Origin: Flavobacteriales bacterium
GTDB taxonomy: Bacteria > Bacteroidota > Bacteroidia > Flavobacteriales_D > Parvicellaceae
Length of the DNA: 64,000 nucleotides
Direction of reading: 5' to 3'
Assembly (NCBI GenBank): GCA_020635565.1
Contig: JACJZN010000007.1
Span: 310,001 to 374,000 of the forward strand
Part shown: positions 17,055 through 26,207 of the stretch, piece after piece
Layout: each line of letters starts with the position of its first letter
Numbering within the stretch: the stretch's first letter is position 1
Translations under genes and position numbers: made by a program
The notes under the pieces: generated by a model
Told to the model about the DNA's origin: nothing
What the model saw: only the letters and a program-made list of their open reading frames with translations
The model's database searches: none

Positions 17055-18281
17055 ATGAAGGCTGAGATGACCCTAGCAGAAATTAGAAAGCAATTTCCTA
17101 TCCTTGAACAACAGGTGAACGGTAAACCATTGATCTACTTTGATAATGGTGCTACCGCTCAAAAACCTCTTGCTGTAATCCATTCAATCGATGATTATTA
17201 TCAAAAATACAACAGTAATATTCATCGAGGAGTTCATCATCTTAGTCAACTTGCAACTAACAGATACGAGGAAAGCCGGGATATTCTTCAGAAATTCGTT
17301 AATGCTAGGAAGAATTATGAAATCATTTTTACCGCAGGAACCACTGGCGGTATCAATCTGGTCGCAAGTAGTTTTGGTAAGAAATTTCTGGATAAAGGAG
17401 ATGAGGTGATCATCTCAGCGATGGAACATCATAGCAATATAGTCCCTTGGCAAATGATATGCGAAGAAAGAGGAGCTAATCTTCGGGTAATTCCCATAAA
17501 TGATAAAGGAGAGTTGATCTATGAGGAATATATTAAACTGCTATCTCATAGGACGAAGTTAGTTGCGATCACGCATATTTCAAATACGATGGGCACAATT
17601 AATCCGGTTCGAAAAATGATCGTGAATGCTCATGAAATCGGAGCAAAAGTGTTGATCGATGCTGCTCAATCTGTTCCCCACATGAAGTTGGATGTACAAG
17701 AATTGGATTGCGATTTTTTAGTGTTTTCTGCCCACAAAATGTTCGGTCCTACTGGTGTAGGAGTTCTATATGGAAAAGAAGAGCTTCTCAATGAAATGCC
17801 TCCGTATCAGGGAGGCGGTGACATGATTAAGGAAGTTACTTTTGAGAAGACAACCTATAATTGTTTACCTCATAAATTTGAGGCGGGCACACCGAATATA
17901 GCAGGAGGAATTGCAACTGCAGAGGCGGTGAAATTCATGAATGAAGTAGGATTCGATTTTATCGAGCATCAGGAGCATGAATTATTAACTTATGCTACCA
18001 AAAGACTTTCTGAAATTGAAGGGGTGAGAATTATCGGAACATCATCTAATAAAGCGAGTGTCATAAGCTTTGTAGTAGCTGGAACTCATCCTTTTGATGT
18101 AGGTACATTATTGGATCAAATGGGAATTGCTGTACGAACAGGGCATCATTGTACCCAGCCCTTAATGAACTTTTTCGGCATTCCAGGAACCATTAGAGCA
18201 TCTTTCGCTTTTTATAACACAAAAGAAGAAGTGGATGTGTTCATTGCTGCTATAAAAAAAGCAATTATGATGCTGTCCTGA
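17055..18281 (+). CDS. sufS: Cysteine desulfurase, SufS type
   Basis: This PLP enzyme removes sulfur from cysteine for Fe-S cluster assembly by the SUF system. The 408-residue protein shows the PLP lysine in FSAHKMFGPTGVG (K228), the catalytic cysteine in VRTGHHCTQPLM (C366, the short class II SufS type), the SAMEHHSNIVPW cofactor region, and IDAAQSVPH. Length is normal. The start follows from the promoter box immediately upstream; an ATG four codons later is an alternative. It is not next to sufBCD. Its partner sufE lies at 26525, in another transcription unit. Confidence 0.93.
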   Translation: MKAEMTLAEIRKQFPILEQQVNGKPLIYFDNGATAQKPLAVIHSIDDYYQKYNSNIHRGVHHLSQLATNRYEESRDILQKFVNARKNYEIIFTAGTTGGINLVASSFGKKFLDKGDEVIISAMEHHSNIVPWQMICEERGANLRVIPINDKGELIYEEYIKLLSHRTKLVAITHISNTMGTINPVRKMIVNAHEIGAKVLIDAAQSVPHMKLDVQELDCDFLVFSAHKMFGPTGVGVLYGKEELLNEMPPYQGGGDMIKEVTFEKTTYNCLPHKFEAGTPNIAGGIATAEAVKFMNEVGFDFIEHQEHELLTYATKRLSEIEGVRIIGTSSNKASVISFVVAGTHPFDVGTLLDQMGIAVRTGHHCTQPLMNFFGIPGTIRASFAFYNTKEEVDVFIAAIKKAIMMLS

Positions 18282-18737
18282 TTAGTGCTTTCCAAATGCA
18301 GTAACTACTGCCTTCCCATTTCCGTTATCGATGGTAGAGTATTGAAATTTTATTTGCTGGATAACTCTCTTGTTTCCCGGTAAATCGAATGTTTTTGAAT
18401 TGGAACCTTCCGGGAAATCCTTGTTAATCTCGAAATGTTGTATTTCACCATTCGCAAAAATAATGGTCATGGATTTCACATGAATCGGTGCCTTAGAAAC
18501 GTGAAATTTTACCTTGGTAAATGCTCCTTCGTATGCTGTAACTAGCAAGTGATCCGTATCGGCTTTCATGTTTACGGTTTTACTTCCTAAATTATCCCAT
18601 CCATTCTGATTTTTCGAAACCACTGGAGGTTTTGGAGCCACTGGAGGTTTTGGTGGATGAGGAGGGTGTTGACCAAATACTGGAACAAATAATAAAAACG
18701 CGAATAATAAAGTGAGCGATTGAAATAGTCCTTTCAT
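18282..18737 (-). CDS. Secreted DUF2541-like protein with proline-rich linker
   Basis: The 151-residue protein has a signal peptide (ending VFGQ, residue 23), then a Pro/His/Lys-rich stretch of about 18 residues (PPHPPKPPVAPKPP), then a compact domain beginning GWDNLGSKTVN. The domain's pattern (W..LG..TV..; D; FANGEIQHFEIN; FDLPGNKRVIQQIKFQY) resembles DUF2541, a small beta-sandwich family of unknown function. It is probably periplasmic. Its stop directly abuts the sufS stop (convergent, no gap). Confidence 0.65.
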   Translation of the reverse strand: MKGLFQSLTLLFAFLLFVPVFGQHPPHPPKPPVAPKPPVVSKNQNGWDNLGSKTVNMKADTDHLLVTAYEGAFTKVKFHVSKAPIHVKSMTIIFANGEIQHFEINKDFPEGSNSKTFDLPGNKRVIQQIKFQYSTIDNGNGKAVVTAFGKH

Positions 18738-18903
18738 GATATTGTAGTGTTGTGATTTAATGCTTAGACTAATGACCTGACAAAAGGTTTAATCTTCTCT
18801 GAATTATTCCAACATTTTAGCGTTGATACAAATAATCAAAGGTGATTTCAAGGCTACAGATAATTAGTTCCTTTGTATCATACCGTATTTATACAGTAAT
18901 AAA

Positions 18904-20439
18904 TTGAGTGCATTAAAGAAATTAGCGGGTCAAACGGCCATTTATGGAGCCAGTAGTATTCTTGCCAGACTATTGAACTTCTTGCTGACTCCTTTCTATG
19001 TAAAAGTCTTCAGCCCGGATCAATTTGGAATTATAACTGAACTTTATGCCTACGTTGCCTTCTTAATCGTATTCCTTACATTTGGAATGGAGACAGCTTT
19101 TTTTCGCTATGCGACCAAAGAAGGAGTAAATAAGGAAGACGCCTATAGAAACTCTTTGTATTCAGTTACTATGGTCGCTGGTGGATTTGTGTTGATTGCC
19201 ATTCTTTTTTCTCAAACCATTGCGAATTGGTTAGTTTATCCAGATCATTCTGAATACGTGATTTGGTTTGCCTTGATCGTTGGATTGGATGCGTTGGCAT
19301 CTATTCCTTTGGCTAGGCTTAGAAAGGAGGAAAAAGCCAAGCAATTTGCCATGATCAACATTGCCAACGTAGCGATCAATATTGGTTTGAATCTTTATTT
19401 TCTGTGGTATTGTAAAGGAAATTTAGCAGCTGGAAACACAAATTGGTTAATTGACCTTACCTACAATCCGAGCATAGGCGTAGGCTACGTGTTTATTTCA
19501 AACTTGGTTGCCAGTACTGCAAAATTCCTTATGCTGGGAGCTCAATTGAAATACAAAGGAAATTTTGATTGGGGTCTTTGGAAGGAGATGTTTAAATATG
19601 CCTATCCCATGTTATTTGTCGGTTTGGCTTTTATAATTAATGAGATGCTCGACAGAATGATGTTGAAGCCAATATTAACAGATACTTATCGAGCGGATGG
19701 AATGACATTTCAGATGGCGAATGAAGAAGCTCAAACTCAGCTGGGTATTTATGGTGGAAACTATAAAATTGCGATGATCATTTCCATGTTTCTACAAGCC
19801 TACCGATATGCAGCAGAACCTTTCTTTTTCAATCAGGAGAAGGAGAAGAATTCAAAAACGACCTATTCAAGGATCATGAATTACTTTGTGATCATCGTAT
19901 CATTAATGTTTTTAGTGATATCGATGAACCTCCAGATCGTGAAACATTTTACACCGAATAGTATATATTGGGAAGGCTTGAGAGTGGTACCGATCCTACT
20001 TGGTGCCAATGTTCTTCTCGGGATTTACACGAATCAAAGCATCTGGTATAAACTCTCTCACAAGACCCAGTACGGAGCATTGATAAGTATTGTTGGAGCC
20101 ATTATTACTATCTCGATCAACTTTATCTTTATCCCAATTAGTGGTTATATAGCAGCTGCTTGGGCAACATTTATTTGTTATGGAACAATGGTGCTCATTT
20201 CCTACTTTATGGGACAACGGTTTTATCCAATAAAATATAACCTACGAAAAATCGGACTTTATGTTTTCCTTGCATTTGGATTGTATTTAATTCGATGGCC
20301 GTTGAAGACTTATGAAGGTTTCAATATCCTACAATTCCTTTATAACAATGCTTTAATTGTGGGGTATCTTGCAATTATACTATTTTTGGATAAATCACTT
20401 TGGGAGATGATCTCCACCAAAATTTTAAAACGCAAATGA
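18904..20439 (+). CDS. Polysaccharide flippase (Wzx/MATE-like oligosaccharide transporter)
   Basis: The 511-residue protein has about 14 hydrophobic segments and the N-terminal pattern KKLAGQTAIYGASSILARLLN found in Bacteroidota oligosaccharide flippases. These move lipid-linked sugar units across the inner membrane. The start is a TTG at 18904; it is accepted because the conserved opening (M)SALKKLAGQT begins exactly there and no ATG lies nearby. The stop overlaps the dut start (ATGA at 20436-20439), so the two are translationally coupled. No other glycan genes are adjacent, so the substrate cannot be inferred. Confidence 0.88.
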   Translation: MSALKKLAGQTAIYGASSILARLLNFLLTPFYVKVFSPDQFGIITELYAYVAFLIVFLTFGMETAFFRYATKEGVNKEDAYRNSLYSVTMVAGGFVLIAILFSQTIANWLVYPDHSEYVIWFALIVGLDALASIPLARLRKEEKAKQFAMINIANVAINIGLNLYFLWYCKGNLAAGNTNWLIDLTYNPSIGVGYVFISNLVASTAKFLMLGAQLKYKGNFDWGLWKEMFKYAYPMLFVGLAFIINEMLDRMMLKPILTDTYRADGMTFQMANEEAQTQLGIYGGNYKIAMIISMFLQAYRYAAEPFFFNQEKEKNSKTTYSRIMNYFVIIVSLMFLVISMNLQIVKHFTPNSIYWEGLRVVPILLGANVLLGIYTNQSIWYKLSHKTQYGALISIVGAIITISINFIFIPISGYIAAAWATFICYGTMVLISYFMGQRFYPIKYNLRKIGLYVFLAFGLYLIRWPLKTYEGFNILQFLYNNALIVGYLAIILFLDKSLWEMISTKILKRK

Positions 20440-20870
20440 AAGTACAGATCGTAAACAACTCAAAACACGCTACTCCTCATTATGCAACTGAGCAGTCTGC
20501 AGGAATGGATCTTAGAGCAAATATTGAAAATCCAATTACCCTTAAACCGTTGGAGAGAAGTTTGATACCAACAGGATTGAGCATAGCATTACCAGATGGA
20601 TATGAAGCTCAAGTACGTCCTAGAAGTGGATTGGCATATAAAAAAGGAATCACAGTACTTAATTCACCAGGAACAATTGATGCGGATTATAGAGGAGATA
20701 TAGGAGTGATCCTGATCAATTTATCCAATGAGGACTTCGTTGTAGAAGATGGAGAAAGAATAGCACAATTAGTGGTAGCACCCTACACAAAAGTAAGTTG
20801 GAAGGAAGTTGTAGAATTAGATGAAACAGTTCGAGGTGAAGGTGGTTTCGGAAGTACAGGAAAGCAATAA
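20436..20870 (+). CDS. dut: dUTP diphosphatase
   Basis: It hydrolyses dUTP to dUMP and pyrophosphate, keeping uracil out of DNA and supplying dTMP synthesis. The 144-residue protein contains the trimeric dUTPase motifs: AGMDLRA, RPRSGLAYKKG, NSPGTIDADYRG, GERIAQLV and the C-terminal arm RGEGGFGSTG. The ATG at 20436 (MKVQIVNNSKH) is chosen over an upstream TTG because it matches the family start and overlaps the flippase stop as ATGA. Confidence 0.95.
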   Translation: MKVQIVNNSKHATPHYATEQSAGMDLRANIENPITLKPLERSLIPTGLSIALPDGYEAQVRPRSGLAYKKGITVLNSPGTIDADYRGDIGVILINLSNEDFVVEDGERIAQLVVAPYTKVSWKEVVELDETVRGEGGFGSTGKQ

Positions 20871-20895
20871 AAAAGGAGACCCTTTCGAATCTCCT
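20869..20895 (-). terminator. Terminator of the acidic lipoprotein gene
   Basis: A six-pair stem (AGGAGA/TCTCCT) with a 10-base loop is followed on the minus strand by six T. It lies 33 bases past the lipoprotein stop. The stem is short, so support is moderate. Confidence 0.5.
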
Positions 20896-20927
20896 CTCTA
20901 ACCAAACCAAGATGAAATAGTTACCAA

Positions 20928-21413
20928 CTAATCTTCATCTATAACCATTACCTTTGTTTTAACCACAGGATGATCCATGTCATCACCTGAGTATTCAACA
21001 TCCATGTCAACGTCCATATTTTCCATAGCGTTTTCTAACGCATTTTTCACCTTTTCTCTGGTCTCTTCATCAAGATCTTGAAGCTCGGGATCATTTAATA
21101 TTTCGTCTATATCCAGTTCAATATTTACGCTGTGATCCATTTTTTTAACGATTACTTTTGATCCTTCAGGAGCATCTGAGCCATCTAGTTTTTCTTCTTT
21201 CAGGTATTTTTCAGCTTCGTCACCTGAGATAATTTCAGTTGTCGTTTTACCATCTTCTGTAGTAGTAATGGTCACAGTAGTTTCGCCATTAATTATTTCT
21301 GCTTTTACTTCTTTAGTAACAGCCATGCTTTCCGTGTTCTCTGATGTTTCTTCTTTCTCACAGGAAACTGCTAATAAAGCAACAGCAAGAAGGGTGTAGT
21401 TAACTTTCTTCAT
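20928..21413 (-). CDS. Small acidic lipoprotein of unknown function
   Basis: The 161-residue product starts at the ATG at 21413 (MKKVNYTLLAVALLAVSC); an in-frame ATG at 21437 would add eight residues ahead of a good signal peptide and is less likely. The lipobox AVSC leads to a highly charged chain with a Thr-rich strand region (ETTVTITTTEDGKTTTEI) and an acidic C-terminal half (DLDEETREKV, MDVDMDVEYSGDD). No family is recognised. The density of Asp/Glu suggests cation binding or a flexible surface protein, which is speculation. It is transcribed alone and divergent from the DAHP synthase gene. Confidence 0.65.
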   Translation of the reverse strand: MKKVNYTLLAVALLAVSCEKEETSENTESMAVTKEVKAEIINGETTVTITTTEDGKTTTEIISGDEAEKYLKEEKLDGSDAPEGSKVIVKKMDHSVNIELDIDEILNDPELQDLDEETREKVKNALENAMENMDVDMDVEYSGDDMDHPVVKTKVMVIDED

Positions 21414-21537
21414 AATTCTTCGTGTTATTTGATTCATTGGCTAATGTAGATTGATAATCAGCTGGTAAATGTTAAAGAGGGGTTAAAAAGTGTTAACGCA
21501 TCTTCTGAAATGAATCTCAACATTCCACTTTATCAAT

Positions 21538-21545
21538 TAACTTTG
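21538..21545 (+). promoter_or_regulatory. -7 box of the DAHP synthase gene, 4 bases before start
   Basis: TAACTTTG matches TAnnTTTG and is followed by four bases and the GTG at 21550. This supports that unusual start and predicts a leaderless transcript. No TTG is seen at the -33 distance. Confidence 0.5.
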
Positions 21546-21549
21546 CGTT

Positions 21550-22614
21550 GTGTTTAATACGACAGATAAAATAATCATTGCAGGTCCTTGTAGTGTGGAG
21601 ACTGAAGAGCAGATGATGACCATTGCTAAAGGACTAAGGGCGGCTAATCTTACACTTCTTAGAGGTGGGATTTGGAAACCTCGTACACGTCCTAATTCTT
21701 TTGAAGGAGTAGGTGAGTTAGGATTGCCATGGTTAAAATCGGCCGGAGAACTTATTGGGGTGCCTGTGACTACTGAAGTGGCAAAAGGTGATCATGTTGA
21801 GATGGCTTTGAACGCTGGGGTAGATGTCTTGTGGATTGGAGCAAGAACAACGGTTAATCCATTTGCTGTGCAGGAAATTGCGGATGCACTAAAAGGAGTG
21901 GATATTCCAGTGATGGTAAAAAATCCGGTGAATCCTGATGTTGATCTCTGGATGGGAGCAATTGAAAGACTTTCTGCAGTAGGAATAAAAGATATTGCGG
22001 CAATACACAGAGGATTCTCAAGCTATGGTCAAAAAGTTTATAGGAATGTTCCTATGTGGGAGCTGCCTATTGAACTGAAGGTGAGAATGCCTGAGATCAA
22101 GATCATTTGTGACCCAAGTCATATATGTGGGAGAAGGGATTTATTAAAGGCAGTCGCCCAGAAATCATATGATCTGGATATGGATGGTCTGATGATCGAA
22201 ACACATCATTTGCCTGATGAGGCTTGGAGCGATGCATCACAGCAAATCACACCAAGTGTTTTCAAGGAAATGATTAGTGAATTGATCATTAGAAAACCTG
22301 AAGCTCAAGACTTGAATCTATCGAAGAGTTTGGAAGTATTAAGAAGTCAGATAGATCAGATAGATCACGATCTGATTCAACTTTTGGCAACAAGAATGAA
22401 AACTGCCAGAGAAATTGGAGAATTTAAGAAGGAGAATGACATAACCATACTTCAGCTGGGAAGATGGAAGGAAATCCATGATGCCCGTAAAGCTTTGGGA
22501 GAAAATTTGGGATTAAGCGAAAAGTTTCTTGAGGTTTTTCTGAATGCACTTCATAAAGAAAGTATCAACCAGCAAAATGAAGTCATGAATATTTCTAGAT
22601 CATTGGACAAGTAA
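21550..22614 (+). CDS. Bifunctional DAHP synthase / chorismate mutase
   Basis: The first domain (about 1-255) condenses PEP and erythrose-4-phosphate to DAHP, the entry to aromatic amino-acid synthesis. It has the AroF/KDO8P-synthase features IIAGPCSVET, RGGIWKPRTRPNSFEG, VMVKNPVNPD, AAIHRGFS and CDPSHICGRRD. The second domain (about 265-345) is an AroQ-type chorismate mutase: LRSQIDQIDHDLIQLLATRM, ...REIGEFKK. Such fusions occur in many Bacteroidota and allow feedback through the mutase domain. The start is GTG, leaving a very short N-terminus before IIAGPCS. Its 3' end overlaps the convergent LuxE-like gene by 15 bases. Confidence 0.92.
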   Translation: MFNTTDKIIIAGPCSVETEEQMMTIAKGLRAANLTLLRGGIWKPRTRPNSFEGVGELGLPWLKSAGELIGVPVTTEVAKGDHVEMALNAGVDVLWIGARTTVNPFAVQEIADALKGVDIPVMVKNPVNPDVDLWMGAIERLSAVGIKDIAAIHRGFSSYGQKVYRNVPMWELPIELKVRMPEIKIICDPSHICGRRDLLKAVAQKSYDLDMDGLMIETHHLPDEAWSDASQQITPSVFKEMISELIIRKPEAQDLNLSKSLEVLRSQIDQIDHDLIQLLATRMKTAREIGEFKKENDITILQLGRWKEIHDARKALGENLGLSEKFLEVFLNALHKESINQQNEVMNISRSLDK

Positions 22615-23592
22615 ATTACAACCTCTTGTGTCTGAATGATCAAATCTTCCCATGATCTTCAATTTCCCATTTTCATATCTTCCAAGGTCTTGAGTAGCGA
22701 TAAATGCGCAACTATACACATTTGCTAGATCAATAACATTCACACCTCCTGTTTTTTCTTCACTTTCAACTAAACTCAGTGGGTCATTTGCTGCTCTAAT
22801 TGCAATCTTCATCCATTTTGGCAATTCAAACCACTCATCTCCTTTGGAATAACCTTGCGATAGCAATTCCGTCATACCATATTCACTATGGATTCCAGAG
22901 ACTTTGAAACCGGATTTAAGGATTTCATGTAATTCTGTTTTTGTCAACTCCTTTCTTCTGCCTTTCATCCCACCGGTTTCCATTACAACAAGATTTGGGA
23001 GATTAAACTTATGGGATCCTAGCAAATCTAAAAGGGCATAGGAGACTCCAATTAGTAGTACTTTTTTTCCCCCATTCGGTAGCTGACGTAGTGTTTTTTC
23101 TACTAGTTCAACATTTTGATAATACCCGCTTTTTTCATCTTTGGAGAGTTGAATCAATCTATCAACCATGTAGATTAGAGATGAATTACCTTGTTCCTGA
23201 TAGGAAGGTAAAAGCGCGATAATCGTCCAGTCTTCCGGTTTGCCATAGAAGCGCTCAAACGTTGTAAGAAATGACTTTTCGTAAATTTGAACGTTATGTA
23301 CGTAATGATGGCTCCTACCAGTTGCGGTAGTTCCACTGCTTAAAAACAATTTGGACTGTTTAATGTCTAGTTCATCCCAAATCACTTTTTTGGATTTAAA
23401 GAACTGAATAGGTAAAAATGGAATCTGGGAATAAGTCTTTATGTCTGAAGGTTCAATTTTAAGTAGATTGCAGTATTCACGATAGACATTAACTTTTTCA
23501 TACTGCAAGCGAAATAATTCAAGGGCACATTCGTTAAATTCATGATCGTTTTTAATCTTGAATATGTCAGAAATTAAAGCTTCAGGATACAT
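22600..23592 (-). CDS. LuxE/PaaK-like acyl-activating protein
   Basis: The 330-residue protein resembles the acyl-protein synthetase (LuxE) family of the adenylate-forming superfamily. It opens with the helical LFRLQYEKVNVYREY segment and IPFLPIQFFKS, and has the phosphate-loop-like motif LFLSSGTTATGRS, VLLIGVSYALL, VMETGGMKGRRKE and IHSEYGMTELLSQ. In luminous bacteria LuxE activates fatty acids for LuxC; no luxCDAB genes are present here. Stand-alone homologues are common in Bacteroidota and their substrate is not known. The gene is transcribed alone and starts 33 bases from the divergent lipoprotein gene. Confidence 0.8.
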   Translation of the reverse strand: MYPEALISDIFKIKNDHEFNECALELFRLQYEKVNVYREYCNLLKIEPSDIKTYSQIPFLPIQFFKSKKVIWDELDIKQSKLFLSSGTTATGRSHHYVHNVQIYEKSFLTTFERFYGKPEDWTIIALLPSYQEQGNSSLIYMVDRLIQLSKDEKSGYYQNVELVEKTLRQLPNGGKKVLLIGVSYALLDLLGSHKFNLPNLVVMETGGMKGRRKELTKTELHEILKSGFKVSGIHSEYGMTELLSQGYSKGDEWFELPKWMKIAIRAANDPLSLVESEEKTGGVNVIDLANVYSCAFIATQDLGRYENGKLKIMGRFDHSDTRGCNLLVQ

Positions 23593-23625
23593 TCTTACCT
23601 TATTAATTAATAACTTTACGTTACA

Positions 23626-24156
23626 ATGATCAAAAGTATCAAAATAACAACACTTTTAATCGGTTTAGTGGCCTTACTAGGTATGTCCAGTTGTCTTCGT
23701 CCGGTAAGCTATCCAGATGAACCGGAATTAACAGCGGTATCTTATGAGAAAATGGGAGATTCTCTATTGTTGTCTATTGAGTTTACAGATGGTGATGGTG
23801 ACGTAGGGTTAAATGAAGGAGACACGCTATCTCCTTATAATCCGGGAAGTTTCTACCATTATAATCTGTATGTAGAATATTACGAAATGATGGAAGGACA
23901 ATGGGTTAAGGGTAGATTGGATCCTGCTGGAAATAACTTTCCAACCGCAGATACAATCAACTTTCAATACCGCATCCAGAACTTGACGCCAATTGGTCAG
24001 AATAAAACATTAAAGGGGACGATCAACATTACAATAGAAGCTCCTTACTATAATCCAATTTCGAATCACAATGACTCTATTAAGTATCGTATTTCATTGA
24101 TAGATCGAGCGCAAAACATTAGTAATCTGATCGAAACAGAATTGATCACAAGATGA
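23626..24156 (+). CDS. Lipoprotein of unknown function, coupled to GWxTD gene
   Basis: The 176-residue protein has a lipoprotein signal (LVALLGMSSC, Cys about residue 23) and then a single beta-rich domain containing DGDGDVGLNEGD, an acidic turn resembling a Ca-binding loop, and YHYNLYVEYYE. This DGDGD..LN pattern is common in small Bacteroidota lipoproteins of unknown role. The stop overlaps the start of the GWxTD gene (ATGA, 24153-24156), so the two are translationally coupled and may function together at the envelope. Confidence 0.7.
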   Translation: MIKSIKITTLLIGLVALLGMSSCLRPVSYPDEPELTAVSYEKMGDSLLLSIEFTDGDGDVGLNEGDTLSPYNPGSFYHYNLYVEYYEMMEGQWVKGRLDPAGNNFPTADTINFQYRIQNLTPIGQNKTLKGTINITIEAPYYNPISNHNDSIKYRISLIDRAQNISNLIETELITR

Positions 24157-25433
24157 TTAAGACGCTATTAATATGGAGTTGGATAATGACTGGGATGTTG
24201 TTTATCCAAAGTTGTTCAAATCAAAATGTTCAGGGATCTAATTTCTCTCAGATTTATGGAACAAAGAATGTTACGATCACTCCTGACTATGTGTTGTATC
24301 ATCAATCGAATGATGGATCCAGATTATATTTTCAGTTCAATAGCACACAAGTGCTCTATGCAAGAAAAGACAAATCACAACCATATCATTCCAGTGTCCG
24401 GATAAAATATGAAGCGTATGCTTTTGATAATAGAAAGGAATTGGTAGATAGCTCTTCTATTATGATATATGATACAGTTGAGAAGAAAAGCGCAAAGTTG
24501 ATCAATGGAGAACTAGATTTGAAATTGAAAGCAGGAAAGAAGTATTATCTGCACGTTTATGCAACAGATCTAAACCGAAACAACACCTATGAAAAAACTC
24601 TAGTTGTAGATAAATTGAATGAAAATAGTGCTCAGTATTATCTGATCAAACGAAAATCTGATGGAGCCCTTTTTTATAACAATTTTACGATTGATCCGGT
24701 TGAAGTCATTATTCAATCTGAAGTAAACAGTGGAAAAAAACTATATGCGAACCAATATTTCAGAGGATTTCCAATTGCTTCACCTCCTTTTGCACATCCA
24801 GATCACAAACCATTCAATTATCAGCCTGATGAAAGGCATGTGGTTAATATTGGTGAAGATGGAACATTTGAATACCTTTTGCTTGATACTGGCTTTGTAC
24901 ATTTTGTGATGGATACCTCTCAGAAATCTGGGTTAACTGTATTTGGTTTTGAGAACAATTATCCTAAGATTCAGAATGTTTTCGGAATGGTTCCTCCTCT
25001 GAGATTTATTAGTTCTAACAGTGAGTTTGACAACCTCAATAATGCTGAGGATACTAAGAAAGCAGTAGATGTTTTCTGGTTAGCCAAAGCAGGAGATGAG
25101 GATCGAGGAAGAGAGGTGATTAAGCGTTATTATAATCGTGTTCAAGATGCGAATGATAACTTTACATCCTATGTGGAAGGTTGGAAAACGGATAGAGGGA
25201 TGGTGAGTATTATCTATGGTACGCCAAAATCTGTTCGTGTGCAAAGAGATGAGGAAATCTGGTACTATGGAGAGGAAACCAATTCATTCACGCTTCAGTT
25301 TACCTTTGTCAAGGTTGATAATCCTTTTACGGAAAACGATTTTAAATTACTACGTGCCACATCCTATAAATCGAGCTGGTATCGAGCTGTTGATGTATGG
25401 AGAAGTGGGAGAGCCTATTGGGCGCAATATTAA
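24153..25433 (+). CDS. GWxTD domain lipoprotein
   Basis: The 426-residue protein has a lipobox IQSCSNQ (Cys at about residue 21). The C-terminal GWxTD domain is seen in FWLAKAGDEDRGREVIKRYYNRV, in pattern form FW......D......YY.R (shortened here), then the diagnostic GWKTDRGMVSIIYGTP and EIWYYGEE. GWxTD proteins occur in Bacteroidota and related phyla as envelope proteins of unknown function. It overlaps the preceding lipoprotein by four bases and is followed 6 bases later by rlmB. Confidence 0.88.
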   Translation: MIKTLLIWSWIMTGMLFIQSCSNQNVQGSNFSQIYGTKNVTITPDYVLYHQSNDGSRLYFQFNSTQVLYARKDKSQPYHSSVRIKYEAYAFDNRKELVDSSSIMIYDTVEKKSAKLINGELDLKLKAGKKYYLHVYATDLNRNNTYEKTLVVDKLNENSAQYYLIKRKSDGALFYNNFTIDPVEVIIQSEVNSGKKLYANQYFRGFPIASPPFAHPDHKPFNYQPDERHVVNIGEDGTFEYLLLDTGFVHFVMDTSQKSGLTVFGFENNYPKIQNVFGMVPPLRFISSNSEFDNLNNAEDTKKAVDVFWLAKAGDEDRGREVIKRYYNRVQDANDNFTSYVEGWKTDRGMVSIIYGTPKSVRVQRDEEIWYYGEETNSFTLQFTFVKVDNPFTENDFKLLRATSYKSSWYRAVDVWRSGRAYWAQY

Positions 25434-25439
25434 ATAATA

Positions 25440-26207
25440 ATGAGAGAAAATAATAGAGTTTATACCAAGAAAGAAGACGAGAATCTGATTTATGGTACCC
25501 GTGCGGTGATAGAGGCATTGGATGCTGGGAGAATGCTGAATAGAGTATTTATTCAAAATGGTGTTGAGGGAGAAATTTTCAAGGAGTTGAGGAATAAAAT
25601 GAAGGAGCATGAAATCGTCTTTCAGATGGTTCCAGTGCAGAAATTGAATCGATTAACTCAGAATAATCACCAGGGAGTGGTAGCTTATGCTTCACCTATT
25701 GAATATCAAAGTCTTGATGACATAATTACAAGAGTTGTTGAAAAAGGCGAAGTTCCCTTGATCTTCATTCTAGATCGAGTTACAGATGTTCGAAATATGG
25801 GCTCTATAGCTAGATCTGCTGAATGTCATGGGGTTCATGCGATTGTGATCCCTTCAAGAGGAAACGCAGGTGTTACTGCAGATGCTATAAAGACTTCAGC
25901 AGGAGCATTGAATAAAATTCCAGTTTGTAGGGAAAACCACTTGAAGGATGCGATTCTTATTTGTAAACAACATGGAATAAAAGTAGTTTCTTGTACAGAG
26001 AAGACGGAGAACCTGATTTACGATGTTGATCTTAAAGGGGCTTTAGCGATTATAATGGGAAGCGAGGAGGATGGAGTTTCTAAAGAGTATTTGAAAGTAT
26101 CGGACGAGAAAGTGAAAATACCTATGGAAGGAACAATTGCATCATTGAATGTGGCTGTTTCAGCAGGGATAGTGATGTATGAAGTTAACAGACAAAGAAA
26201 TATTTAA
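25440..26207 (+). CDS. rlmB: 23S rRNA (guanosine-2'-O-)-methyltransferase, RlmB type
   Basis: The SpoU/TrmH-family enzyme methylates a conserved guanosine of 23S rRNA. The 255-residue protein has the substrate-binding N-domain (LIYGTRAVIEALDAGRM, then HQGVVAYASP) and the SPOUT knot with motif 1 LDRVTDVRNMGSIARSAE, motif 2 LAIIMGSEEDGVS, and motif 3 IPMEGTIASLNVAVSAGIVMYE. The stop overlaps the DUF4286 start (TAATG). Confidence 0.92.
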   Translation: MRENNRVYTKKEDENLIYGTRAVIEALDAGRMLNRVFIQNGVEGEIFKELRNKMKEHEIVFQMVPVQKLNRLTQNNHQGVVAYASPIEYQSLDDIITRVVEKGEVPLIFILDRVTDVRNMGSIARSAECHGVHAIVIPSRGNAGVTADAIKTSAGALNKIPVCRENHLKDAILICKQHGIKVVSCTEKTENLIYDVDLKGALAIIMGSEEDGVSKEYLKVSDEKVKIPMEGTIASLNVAVSAGIVMYEVNRQRNI

